DNA of 21,860 nucleotides from Anaerolineae bacterium (GTDB taxonomy: Bacteria > Chloroflexota > Anaerolineae > 4572-78 > NAK82): contig JANXAX010000004.1 of NCBI GenBank assembly GCA_025062175.1, forward strand, positions 1 to 21,860. The letters run 5' to 3'. A program made the translations under genes and the position numbers. Below, piece after piece: positions 1-7,519 of the stretch (position 1 is the stretch's first letter; each line of letters starts with the position of its first letter). The notes beneath the pieces are model-generated. The model ran no database searches. It was not told the origin of the DNA and worked only from the letters and a program-made list of their open reading frames with translations.

Positions 1-758
1 AGCGCAAAGACTCCCAGACGTATGTGCGCAGCAAAAAGAAGGCGTGCGCCGAAGTGGGGATCACTTCGTTTGGATACGATCTGCCGGAAAACATCAGCCA
101 GGCCGAGCTGCTCCAAATCGTGCGCGAGCTGAACGCCAATCCGGAGGTGCATGGCATCCTGGTGCAGTTGCCCCTGCCCGCACATATCGATGAAGAGGAA
201 ATCCTGGGTGCTATTAGCATTGAGAAGGATGTGGACGGTTTCCATCCACTCAACATCGGTCGTCTTTCGATGAAGCGTCGCGAGCCACTGTTCGTCCCGT
301 GCACGCCGCGTGGTTGTATTGAGTTGCTGGACCGTATGCACATCCCCATCGAGGGCAAAGAAGCGGTGGTGTTAGGGCGCAGTAATATTGTGGGGTTGCC
401 TGTGGCGATGTTGCTCTTGCACCGCAACGCGACAGTGACGATCTGTCACTCGCGCACGCGCGATCTGCCCAATATAGTCCGCCGTGCGGACATCTTGGTC
501 GCGGCGGTCGGGCGCCCGGAGATGGTGCGCGGCGACTGGGTGAAACCTGGTGCCACGGTGATCGACGTAGGTATCAACGCAGTGCCCGACCCCAACAAAC
601 CCGGAGGCCACCGCCTGGTCGGCGATGTGGCGTTCGATGAGGTAAAGGAGGTGGCAGGCGCCATCACACCGGTGCCAGGCGGGGTAGGACCGATGACCAT
701 CGCGATGCTATTGCGCAACACGGTAGACAGCGCCAAACGCTTCTACGGCATCCAGTGA
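1..758 (+). CDS. folD: Bifunctional methylenetetrahydrofolate dehydrogenase / methenyltetrahydrofolate cyclohydrolase FolD, 5'-truncated by window edge
   Basis: Cytosolic FolD oxidises 5,10-methylene-THF with NADP and hydrolyses the methenyl product to 10-formyl-THF, feeding purine and formyl-Met synthesis. The reading frame is open from base 3 to the window edge (R-K-D-S-Q-T-Y-V-R...), so the start lies outside. Compared with the usual 285-300 residues, about 40-50 N-terminal residues are missing. A GTG at 24 falls inside the conserved SQTYV motif and is not the start. Family marks seen in order: YVRSK (the Tyr and Lys of the cyclohydrolase site, Y-x3-K), QLPLPAH, KDVDGFHP, PCTPRG, the Rossmann signature VVLGRSNIVGLPVA, and the C-terminal PVPGGVGPMTIAML. 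All catalytic motifs present in the window are intact. The next gene on the same strand starts 91 bases downstream. The identification is very secure. Confidence 0.97.
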   Translation, partial: RKDSQTYVRSKKKACAEVGITSFGYDLPENISQAELLQIVRELNANPEVHGILVQLPLPAHIDEEEILGAISIEKDVDGFHPLNIGRLSMKRREPLFVPCTPRGCIELLDRMHIPIEGKEAVVLGRSNIVGLPVAMLLLHRNATVTICHSRTRDLPNIVRRADILVAAVGRPEMVRGDWVKPGATVIDVGINAVPDPNKPGGHRLVGDVAFDEVKEVAGAITPVPGGVGPMTIAMLLRNTVDSAKRFYGIQ

Positions 759-810
759 CAGATCGAGCGCAGACGAGGACAGAGGTTCAGTATATTAGTA
801 TAGGGGTCAC

Positions 811-833
811 TCGGTTAGATCAATCGGTTGGAT
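811..833 (+). repeat. Short near-perfect direct repeat upstream of the DUF362 gene
   Basis: TCGGTTAGAT (811-820) and TCGGTTGGAT (824-833) match at 9 of 10 bases with a 13-base period, ending 16 bases before the ATG at 850. An AT-rich box TATATTAGTATA lies at 791-802, but no convincing -35 pairs with it. The repeat could be a regulator site or chance. No function can be assigned. Confidence 0.25.
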
Positions 834-849
834 TAAGTGAAGAATAGCC

Positions 850-1938
850 ATGGCAAGCCGCGTGAGTCTTGTTAGGGGAGAGGAGCGACGTCAGAACATC
901 CTGGCGGCGTTGGATGCTATCGCAGCAGATGTCGAACCCCTGCTGCAAGTGGATGCGATTCTGGTCAAGCCCAACCTGGTCTGTGCCGATAATCCGCTGG
1001 CAGTGACCCACGTGGATGCGGTGCGGGCGGTGCTGGATTGGCTGCGCCAGCGTACCGATGTGCCCATCCTGGTCGCGGATGGCACGGCACTCAGCAGCAC
1101 CTGGGAGGCTTTCCAACGCAACGGGTATCAGACCCTTCCGAAGGAATACCGCGCCGTCCGGCTGGTGGACCTCAACACCGATGAACCGGTCACTCTGAGC
1201 GCCTTCGACTGGCGATTGCGGCCACGACCGCTTGAAGCGAGCCGCATCGCGGTGCAAAGCAGGCTGCGCATCTCGCTGGCGATACCGAAGACGCACGATG
1301 TAGTATTGGTCACATTGGGTTTGAAGAACATGATCATGGGCAGCTTGATCAGCCGGCTCGCCTCGACCGACCACCACGCCGGCACACCGCGCGCGAGCTG
1401 GACTGGCCAGATCATCCACGCCGCCGAAAGGATGTACCTGGCATTGCCGGCGGTGATCCGCAACAGTCCCTTCATCGCACAGATGAAGGAGCTGTTCTTC
1501 GGCAACGTGGGACGCTCCAGCAAGGCTGCGGTGCATCAGGGCTTTCCGGTGATCCATCTCAACCTCTTCACGCTGGCAAAGCACCTGTATCCACATCTCA
1601 CCGTCCTGGATGGCTTTGAAGCCATGGAGGGCAACGGTCCGAGCGATGGCGAAGCGGTGCCGTGGCGCATCGCGCTGGCGAGCACGGATTGGCTGGCTGC
1701 CGACGTCACTGCGGCACGGCTGATGGGTTTTGCACTGGAAGAGGTAGGTTACCTGTGGTACTGCGCGCAGGCAGGCTATGGCGCCTGGAGGGAGTCGGAT
1801 GTCACACTGGTGGGCAACGTGTCGCCGGAGCAGGTGTACCGACGCTTTAAGCGCCACGCACTGGGCGACGTGCAGAATCGCTGGCATTCGCCGGCGGTGC
1901 AGCGCCAAGTGGAACTCAGCCTGGCCATGCTGCGCTGA
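850..1938 (+). CDS. DUF362 domain-containing protein (function unknown)
   Basis: This 362-residue protein shows the DUF362 pattern: an N-terminal strand ending in ILVKPNLV (residues 37-44), VLVADGT-like VPILVADGTA (71-80), then AIPKTHDVVLVTLGLKNMIMG (about 145-164) with the conserved Lys-Thr-His and Lys-Asn pairs, and GFEAMEGNGPSDGE further on. Some DUF362 proteins carry a C-terminal ferredoxin domain; here there is no CxxC cluster, so it is the domain-alone form. No signal peptide or membrane segment is evident, so it is probably cytosolic. The ATG at 850 is the only reasonable start, although its Shine-Dalgarno is weak (a GAAG about 6 bases upstream). It lies between folD and glnS on the same strand without tight coupling to either. 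The family assignment is good; the biochemical role is unknown. A longer open frame on the opposite strand is judged a shadow. Confidence 0.85.
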   Translation: MASRVSLVRGEERRQNILAALDAIAADVEPLLQVDAILVKPNLVCADNPLAVTHVDAVRAVLDWLRQRTDVPILVADGTALSSTWEAFQRNGYQTLPKEYRAVRLVDLNTDEPVTLSAFDWRLRPRPLEASRIAVQSRLRISLAIPKTHDVVLVTLGLKNMIMGSLISRLASTDHHAGTPRASWTGQIIHAAERMYLALPAVIRNSPFIAQMKELFFGNVGRSSKAAVHQGFPVIHLNLFTLAKHLYPHLTVLDGFEAMEGNGPSDGEAVPWRIALASTDWLAADVTAARLMGFALEEVGYLWYCAQAGYGAWRESDVTLVGNVSPEQVYRRFKRHALGDVQNRWHSPAVQRQVELSLAMLR

Positions 1939-1971
1939 GCGGTTCACAAGAGTGGGAATAGGTATCATAAG

Positions 1972-2023
1972 CATAAAGCATCATAAAGCAGGGTTTGACA
2001 CTGCTGAGAGATGTGTTCATTCT
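1972..2023 (+). promoter_or_regulatory. Candidate promoter with tandem CATAAAGCA repeats in the 311-base glnS upstream region
   Basis: CATAAAGCA occurs at 1972-1980 and again at 1982-1990, a 10-base period that places both copies on one face of the helix. A partial copy (CATAAGCA) precedes them. Four bases later comes a consensus -35 hexamer TTGACA (1995-2000); the best -10 at 17-base spacing is the weak CATTCT (2018-2023). If used, the leader to glnS would be about 220 nt. No T-box or tRNA-like element was recognised between 1939 and 2249, and nothing else there looks coding. Confidence 0.3.
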
Positions 2024-2178
2024 CATGACGAAGCAAGGATTTAATCGAGTCGCGCGTATAGCGCGTATGGGCGATCTGGTGATCGTCCGTACAAAGTGGC
2101 GTCAAATCTTCCCTGGCAGTCGCGGCTCGAAAACGGCTGCCACTTCGGGCCGCTGCCATTCGCCCGAAACTTGAAATA

Positions 2179-2211
2179 CATCCCTGCCAAGGGATGTTCT
2201 TGCGCTACAAT
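2179..2211 (+). promoter_or_regulatory. Perfect 7-bp hairpin followed by a TACAAT box just before glnS
   Basis: CATCCCT (2179-2185), loop GCCA, AGGGATG (2190-2196) form a perfect stem with a four-base loop. TACAAT (2206-2211) resembles a -10 box and would start a transcript near 2218, about 30 bases before the preferred glnS start at 2250. No good -35 lies 16-18 bases upstream, because the palindrome occupies that space. An operator overlapping a promoter, or a small leader hairpin, are both possible. Confidence 0.3.
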
Positions 2212-2249
2212 GGGCAGGATGAGGTGCTATGGGAGGTGATACGATCGCA

Positions 2250-3971
2250 ATGAGCGAAGGAAGGACTAACGCGATAGAGGGTGCTCCGCCCTCGAACTTT
2301 ATTAAGGAGATTATCGAGGAGGACCTGCGCACCAACCGCTTTGGTGGGCGGGTGCACACCCGTTTCCCGCCCGAGCCAAACGGCTATCTACACATCGGCC
2401 ATGCCAAGTCCATCTGCCTAAACTTCGGACTGGCAGAGGAGTACGGGGGGTTGTGCAATTTGCGTTTTGACGACACCAACCCCACCAAAGAGGACATCGA
2501 GTATGTAGAGTCGATCATCGAGGATGTGCGCTGGTTGGGCTTCGATTGGGGAGACCGGCTGTTCTATGCCTCGGATTATTTCGAGCAACTATATGAATAT
2601 GCCGAACAGCTGATCAAGCTGGGCAAGGCCTATGTGTGCGATCTGTCACCAGACGAGATCCGTGAGTATCGTGGGACGTTGACTGAGCCGGGACGAGAGA
2701 GTCCGTACCGCAACCGCTCGGTGGAGGAGAACCTGGACCTTTTCCGCCGAATGCGCGCCGGCGAGTTTCCAGACGGTGCGCGCACCTTGCGCGCCAAGAT
2801 CGACATGGCCTCGCCCAACTTGAACATGCGCGACCCGGTCATTTACCGCATCCGCCACGCCGAGCACCATCGCACTGGTAACAAGTGGTGCATCTATCCG
2901 ATGTACGACTTTGCCCATTGTCTGTCTGACTCGATCGAGGGTATCACCCATTCGATCTGCACGCTAGAGTTCGAGGATCATCGTCCGCTGTACGACTGGT
3001 TCCTAGATGTGTTGGGCGTCTATCATCCACGCCAGATCGAATTCGCGCGCCTGAATCTCACTTATACGGTGTTGAGCAAGCGCAAGCTGTTGACCCTGGT
3101 CGAGCGCGGTTATGTGCGCGGCTGGGATGACCCGCGGATGCCCACCCTCTCGGGCTTGCGGCGGCGCGGCTACACGCCCGAAGCGATTCGCAACTTTGCC
3201 GAACGCATCGGCGTCGCCAAGACGAACAGCGTGGTGGACATCGCCCTGTTAGAGCACTGTGTGCGAGAGGACCTGAACAAACGGGCACCGCGCGTGATGG
3301 CCGTCCTGCGCCCGCTGAAAGTGGTGCTGCTGAACTATCCCGAAGGGCAGGTGGAAGAGGTCGAGGCGATCAATAACCCGGAGGATCCCAGCATGGGCAC
3401 GCGCAAAGTGCCTTTCTCGCGTGTGCTCTACATCGAGCGCGATGACTTCCGTGAGGAGCCGCCCCCACAGTTCTACCGCTTGGCGCCAGGTCGTGAGGTG
3501 CGCCTGCGATATGCTTACTTCATCAAATGTGTGGACGTGATCAAGGACCCGCGGACTGGTGAGGTGGTCGAGCTGCACTGCACTTATGACCCGGAGACGC
3601 GCGGCGGCAATGCCCCGGACGGGCGCAAGGTCAAAGCCACCTTGCACTGGGTGTCGGCGGCACACGCGATCGAGGCCGAAGTGCGCTTGTATGACTATCT
3701 TTTTACCAAACCAGATCCGAGCGACGTGGAAGAAGGCCAGGATTTCACCGCGAACATCAACCCCAATTCGCTGGAAGTGTTGCCTTCCTGCTGGGTGGAG
3801 CCAAGCTTGAAGGGGGCTCCGATCGGCAGCCGCTACCAGTTCGAGCGCTTGGGGTATTTCTGTGTGGACCCGGATTCGGCGAACGGCAAACTGGTGTTCA
3901 ACCGCACGGTGACGTTGCGCGACACATGGGCCAAGATCGAGAAAGCCCAGCGAGCGAACCAGGATTCGTAG
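2250..3971 (+). CDS. glnS: Glutaminyl-tRNA synthetase (GlnRS)
   Basis: A class I aminoacyl-tRNA synthetase of 573 residues that charges tRNA-Gln with glutamine using ATP in the cytosol. Residues 40-51 contain FPPEPNGYLHIGH with the HIGH signature, followed by FDDTNPTKE, which is typical of GlnRS. The second ATP signature is VLSKR (274-278), the GlnRS version of KMSKS. The C-terminal half has the GlnRS anticodon-binding beta-barrels (TLHWVSAAHAIEAEVRLYDYLF, then LPSCWVEPSLKGAPIGSRYQFERLGYF). Length fits the 550-residue family; there is no YqeY-like C-terminal fusion. I prefer ATG 2250 because GGAGGTGA (2232-2239) sits 10 bases before it. An in-frame ATG at 2229 adds seven residues but has its Shine-Dalgarno only about two bases away. 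The stop is 8 bases before gltX, so the two are probably co-transcribed. Confidence 0.95.
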   Translation: MSEGRTNAIEGAPPSNFIKEIIEEDLRTNRFGGRVHTRFPPEPNGYLHIGHAKSICLNFGLAEEYGGLCNLRFDDTNPTKEDIEYVESIIEDVRWLGFDWGDRLFYASDYFEQLYEYAEQLIKLGKAYVCDLSPDEIREYRGTLTEPGRESPYRNRSVEENLDLFRRMRAGEFPDGARTLRAKIDMASPNLNMRDPVIYRIRHAEHHRTGNKWCIYPMYDFAHCLSDSIEGITHSICTLEFEDHRPLYDWFLDVLGVYHPRQIEFARLNLTYTVLSKRKLLTLVERGYVRGWDDPRMPTLSGLRRRGYTPEAIRNFAERIGVAKTNSVVDIALLEHCVREDLNKRAPRVMAVLRPLKVVLLNYPEGQVEEVEAINNPEDPSMGTRKVPFSRVLYIERDDFREEPPPQFYRLAPGREVRLRYAYFIKCVDVIKDPRTGEVVELHCTYDPETRGGNAPDGRKVKATLHWVSAAHAIEAEVRLYDYLFTKPDPSDVEEGQDFTANINPNSLEVLPSCWVEPSLKGAPIGSRYQFERLGYFCVDPDSANGKLVFNRTVTLRDTWAKIEKAQRANQDS

Positions 3972-3979
3972 GGACAGCT

Positions 3980-5488
3980 ATGGACTCGACCGAGACAGTG
4001 CGTGTGCGCTTTGCCCCCAGCCCTACCGGTTTGCTCCACGTGGGCGGGCTGCGCACAGCGCTCTTCAACTGGCTTTTTGCACGCCACTGTGGCGGTCGCT
4101 TCATCTTGCGCATCGAAGACACCGATCGCAAGCGCTATGACCCGCGCGCCCTGCCCGACCTGCTGGAAAGTCTGCGCTGGTTAGGTCTGGACTGGGACGA
4201 AGGCCCTGAAGTAGGCGGCCCATATGGCCCCTACTTTCAGTCTCAGCGCCTGCCGCTTTATCAGCAGTATGCCCGTCAGTTAATTGAGAACGGCGCGGCC
4301 TACTACTGCTTCTGTAGTCCCGAACGGCAGGGGAACGAGGATCCCACCCGGATGACTCGTCGCGGCGCGGCGACGGGTTATGACCGACGGTGCCGCTGGA
4401 TTGACCCGCGTCTGGCAGCCGAGCGCGTGGCGGCCGGCGAGCCGGCGGTCATCCGCCTCAAAATGCCCCTGGAAGGGACAACCACTTTCCACGATCTGAT
4501 CCGCGGCGACATCACAGTAGAAAACAGCACCCAAGATGACGTCGTCCTGCTTAAAAGCGATGGCTATCCCACCTACCATCTCGCCAATGTGGTGGACGAC
4601 CATCTGATGCGTATCACGCATATTCTGCGGGCGGATGAATGGATCGCTTCGGCGCCACGTCATGTACAGCTATATCGCGCTTTCGGCTGGCCGATGCCGG
4701 CAATTGCACACTTGCCGGTGGTGCTCGATCCGAGCGGCAAGGGCAAGATGAGCAAGCGCAAGAAGATCGCACCGGATGGCCGTGCGCTGCCAGTCCATGT
4801 GCGCGACTTCCGCGAAGCGGGTTACTTGCCCGAGGCGATGTTCAACTATCTGGCGCTGATCGGCTGGCGCTATGATGCGCACACCGAGTTTATGAGCCGA
4901 GAGGAGATCATCGAGCGCTTCACCATCGAGCGCATCAATCCCACCGCCGCGGCTTTTGATTACCAGAAGCTGGATTACTTCAACGGTGTGTACATCCGCA
5001 AGCTAAGTGTGGATGACCTGACCGAGCGGCTGATGCCATTCATCCAGCGGGCGGGCTGGCACGTCGAGCGCGAAACGCTGCGTCGCATTGTGCCGCTGAT
5101 CCAGGAACGCATGGAACGCCTCGACCAGGTGACCAGCCTGGTGGATTTTTTCTTCGTGGAAGAGCTGCCCGACTATGATGCACAGTTGTTAGTGCCTAAG
5201 CAGGCGGACGTGGCGGCGACGCGCGGCTGGTTACAAAGCGCGCGTGAAGTGCTGGCCCGGGTGGAGCCCTTCACCCACGATGCCATCGAACAAGCATTGC
5301 GGGCACTCGCCGCGCAGCTGGAGGTGAAGACCGGGCAGCTGTTTCAGCCGGTGCGGGTGGCGGTATGTGGACGGCTAGTCGCGCCGCCTTTGTTTGGCAC
5401 GCTAGAGGTGCTGGGACGCGAACGGGTTCTGCAGCGCCTGGACCGCGCGCTGGCGAAGCTGGCTGTGCTGGAGAAGCTGAGCGTTTGA
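3980..5488 (+). CDS. gltX: Glutamyl-tRNA synthetase (GluRS)
   Basis: A class I synthetase of 502 residues that charges tRNA-Glu with glutamate. The N-terminus reads VRVRFAPSPTGLLHVGGLRT, where HVGG (20-23) is the HIGH equivalent, followed by RIEDTDRKRYDP, the hallmark that separates GluRS from GlnRS. KMSKR (256-260) is the second ATP motif. A helical anticodon-binding region follows (residues about 330-500). ATG 3980 is chosen because the PSPTG motif then falls at the usual distance from the N-terminus and AGGGA (3970-3974) lies 5 bases upstream; a longer in-frame start at 3926 would run into glnS. With GlnRS encoded immediately upstream, this enzyme is expected to be a discriminating GluRS, but that cannot be read from the sequence by eye. 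Confidence 0.96.
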   Translation: MDSTETVRVRFAPSPTGLLHVGGLRTALFNWLFARHCGGRFILRIEDTDRKRYDPRALPDLLESLRWLGLDWDEGPEVGGPYGPYFQSQRLPLYQQYARQLIENGAAYYCFCSPERQGNEDPTRMTRRGAATGYDRRCRWIDPRLAAERVAAGEPAVIRLKMPLEGTTTFHDLIRGDITVENSTQDDVVLLKSDGYPTYHLANVVDDHLMRITHILRADEWIASAPRHVQLYRAFGWPMPAIAHLPVVLDPSGKGKMSKRKKIAPDGRALPVHVRDFREAGYLPEAMFNYLALIGWRYDAHTEFMSREEIIERFTIERINPTAAAFDYQKLDYFNGVYIRKLSVDDLTERLMPFIQRAGWHVERETLRRIVPLIQERMERLDQVTSLVDFFFVEELPDYDAQLLVPKQADVAATRGWLQSAREVLARVEPFTHDAIEQALRALAAQLEVKTGQLFQPVRVAVCGRLVAPPLFGTLEVLGRERVLQRLDRALAKLAVLEKLSV

Positions 5489-5535
5489 TTGCTCATATCT
5501 GCGAACAGCGAGGCCTACCTCTCCGACTTCCCGGA

Positions 5536-5560
5536 AGAGATCATTGGGTCGTTGATCTCT
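5536..5560 (+). terminator. Candidate stem-loop after gltX
   Basis: AGAGATCA (5536-5543) and TGATCTCT (5553-5560) are perfect reverse complements around a nine-base loop, 47 bases after the gltX stop. No T-run follows, so it is a weak intrinsic terminator at best. It could instead be an RNA-processing or 3'-end stabilising hairpin separating gltX from the ABC cassette. Confidence 0.4.
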
Positions 5561-5650
5561 GACGAAAGCTTGTGACCCCGACTTTGCACTCTTCATCCCG
5601 AAGATCTATGAGGGGTTGATCTTGTACATAGTAGTGACTCCACCTTACTT

Positions 5651-5718
5651 TGATAAATTAAATCATATTTTTGAACTTCTTTCAAGTCCTTGACACTTGC
5701 ATGCTTTTGTGATATAAA
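5651..5718 (+). promoter_or_regulatory. Near-consensus sigma-70 promoter of the ABC transporter cassette, with UP-like AT tract
   Basis: TTGACA (5690-5695), a 17-base spacer and TATAAA (5713-5718) make an almost ideal housekeeping promoter, with transcription expected near 5725. Upstream, 5651-5670 is AT-rich like an UP element. TTGAA-cttct-TTCAA (5671-5685) is a small inverted repeat just before the -35, a possible operator. The promoter drives rightward into the solute-binding protein gene with a leader of about 160 nt. That leader also holds a perfect palindrome TTGGATCCAA (5840-5849). Confidence 0.8.
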
Positions 5719-5743
5719 ATAAGCAATACTAAAAGGAAAGGGG

Positions 5744-5836
5744 GTGACGTCGGAAGAGCTGCGGCCCACTTTTTTGTTGAAGGTGTTTCAAAGCCTCGCT
5801 CAAGCTGCCATCAGAAGAACAGGGTTTGCAGGTTAA
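5744..5836 (+). CDS. Possible 30-codon leader ORF in the 5' leader of the ABC cassette
   Basis: GTG at 5744 follows an AAAGGA (5732-5737) at 6-base spacing and opens a frame that runs 30 codons to TAA at 5834-5836, beginning V-T-S-E-E-L-R-P and ending R-R-T-G-F-A-G. It starts only about 19 nt after the predicted transcription start and ends 48 bases before the binding-protein ATG. No family is recognised. It could be a translated leader peptide that couples or attenuates the operon, or a chance frame. The support is the ribosome-binding site and its position, nothing more. Confidence 0.25.
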   Translation: MTSEELRPTFLLKVFQSLAQAAIRRTGFAG

Positions 5837-5884
5837 GTATTGGATCCAAAATCTTTTGTTCCCCACTACGGAAGGAGGAGCAAG

Positions 5885-7426
5885 ATGAGAAAGCTAAACC
5901 TGCTGCTAGCGTGCCTGTTGATAACGATGTTGGTAGCTTTAACAACTGGAATTGCACAAGCTCAAACTCCGGAGCAGCCGTGGAAAGGAAAGACCGTCAC
6001 AGTATTGGTGATCGCCGAAGGTCCTAAGGCAGGTATCTCTGGCCCCTTCTATCATTTTCGTGAAGAGTGGGAGAACTTGACCGGGGCCAAGCTGGAAATT
6101 GCCGAATTCCCCTTCGGCGAGCTGCATGAGAAGATCTTCACCGATCTCACCACGGGAGCAGGTAAGTACGATATCTTTGTGATTGGCACGTGGGAATATG
6201 GCGACCTTGTCGCGGGTGATTGGATTGTGCCAATCGATCAGTTTTATGGCGATCCCCGCTTCCCGGAATGGCCTAAGGACCTGGCTCCCTCGGTCGAGCT
6301 CCTTTATACCTGGGGCGGTACATGGTACGGCGTCCCCAATGACTCCGATGGTCAGATCTTGTATTACCGGAAGGACATTCTGACCGATCCGAAGTGGCAG
6401 GCCGAATTCAAGAAGGAGAAAGGTTACGATTTGCCGGTTCCTCCGGAGACGTGGGACCAGCTGTACGATATCACTTCGTTCTTCAACGGCAAAGATTGGG
6501 ATGGGGATGGCGAAGCTGACAGCGGCATCTCAATGCACTTGAAGGTCGGCGGCCAAGGGATGTTCCACTTCATGTCCCTCTCAGCACCTTTCGTGGTCTT
6601 GCCAGGGGATAAAGTGGATAACGTCCACAACACTTATTGGTTTGATTTCGAGACGATGGAGCCGCTCATCAACAGTCCTGGCCATGTCCGGGCGCTGGAG
6701 TTCCTGCAGAAGCTGGCGAAGACAGGTCCGGATGCCCAGTTGGGCTGGACGTTAGGAGAGGCTTGGGATTACTTCCTGCGTGGCAAAGCCATCGCCACCT
6801 TCAGCTGGGGTGATGTCGGCTCGTTGGCTCAGGACCCCGAGCGCTCTAAGATCAAAGGCAAACTGGGTTGTTCTATTCTGCCCGGCGTTTATGAAGTCTA
6901 TGACCGAAGTGTCAAGGACTTCGTCAAACTGGAGAAACCGAACGTCGTGGGCAACACCACCGGCGGGACCTGGCATGGGGTCATTTCCAAGCTCTCCAAG
7001 AACCCCGACCTGGCCTATCACCTGTTGTCCTTCCACGCCACGGTGGAGAAGTCCCGCTACTATGCCTATCACGGCTGGGAAGGAGTGGATATCGGGCGTA
7101 AGAACCAGTTTATTGAGCCCTATGGCACCAATACGATCGAAGGCTTCCTAGAGGCCGGTTGGGACAAGAATGACATCCTCGAGTACAACAAGGCCTACTA
7201 TGACAACTTCTATGCCAAGACCATCCTGCCGTATCTGCGCATCCCGGGCGCGTTCGAATACTGGACCTCACTGGACCAGCATCTCTCCGAGGCGATGACC
7301 GGTGCGCTCTCAGCCCAGGAGGCGCTGGATCGGGTGGCGGAGGACTATCGCAACATCACTGAACGCCTCGGGGTGGAGGATCAACTCCGCTACTACCGCG
7401 AGTCGATGGGATACGCTGGACAATGA
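5885..7426 (+). CDS. Extracellular solute-binding protein of a carbohydrate-type ABC importer (family 1)
   Basis: A 513-residue secreted binding protein that should capture a sugar or related solute outside the membrane and hand it to the two permeases encoded next. Residues 1-26 are a clear Sec signal peptide (MRK, a hydrophobic core, cleavage after AQA); there is no lipobox Cys. The mature part shows family-1 features: FTDLTTGAGKYDIFVIG, PNDSDGQILYYRKDIL, ETWDQLYDI and FLRGKAIATFSWGDVG. Residues 204-212 read D-W-D-G-D-G-E-A-D, a DxDxDGxxD calcium-loop pattern. ATG 5885 has an excellent ribosome-binding site (AAGGAGGAG at 5872-5880, spacing 4-6) and places the signal peptide at the N-terminus; a TTG at 5840 would bury it. 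The substrate cannot be told; the length is above the usual 400-450 residues. Confidence 0.9.
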   Translation: MRKLNLLLACLLITMLVALTTGIAQAQTPEQPWKGKTVTVLVIAEGPKAGISGPFYHFREEWENLTGAKLEIAEFPFGELHEKIFTDLTTGAGKYDIFVIGTWEYGDLVAGDWIVPIDQFYGDPRFPEWPKDLAPSVELLYTWGGTWYGVPNDSDGQILYYRKDILTDPKWQAEFKKEKGYDLPVPPETWDQLYDITSFFNGKDWDGDGEADSGISMHLKVGGQGMFHFMSLSAPFVVLPGDKVDNVHNTYWFDFETMEPLINSPGHVRALEFLQKLAKTGPDAQLGWTLGEAWDYFLRGKAIATFSWGDVGSLAQDPERSKIKGKLGCSILPGVYEVYDRSVKDFVKLEKPNVVGNTTGGTWHGVISKLSKNPDLAYHLLSFHATVEKSRYYAYHGWEGVDIGRKNQFIEPYGTNTIEGFLEAGWDKNDILEYNKAYYDNFYAKTILPYLRIPGAFEYWTSLDQHLSEAMTGALSAQEALDRVAEDYRNITERLGVEDQLRYYRESMGYAGQ

Positions 7427-7441
7427 ACTGAGAAGAGGGTA

Positions 7442-7479
7442 AAAAGGGGAAGCGGCTTCCACAGCCTGCTTCCCCTTTT
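7442..7479 (+). terminator. Strong intercistronic hairpin (attenuator/terminator-like) between binding-protein and permease genes
   Basis: AAAAGGGGAAGC (7442-7453) pairs perfectly with GCTTCCCCTTTT (7468-7479). Inside, GGCT (7454-7457) pairs with AGCC (7463-7466) around TCCAC, leaving one bulged T. The result is a 16-bp stem-loop ending in a short T-run, 15 bases after the binding-protein stop and just before the permease gene. Such hairpins commonly raise binding-protein yield over membrane subunits, by partial termination or by protecting the upstream mRNA end. That function is inferred from position. Confidence 0.75.
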
Positions 7480-7519
7480 ACGTTATATGTCGCTGTCTAG
7501 GAGGACATCGGGATCTCTT

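Noticed and set aside
820..1974. 384-codon open frame on the - strand, longer than the DUF362 gene it covers
   Set aside because: The + frame has clear DUF362 motifs and a sensible start. The opposite frame has no recognisable domain, is rich in His/Arg/Gln, and is the usual mirror frame of GC-rich codons.
1939..2249. Possible T-box or tRNA-like leader before glnS
   Set aside because: No T-box consensus, no tRNA cloverleaf and no terminator/antiterminator pair could be found by eye; only short repeats and one small hairpin.
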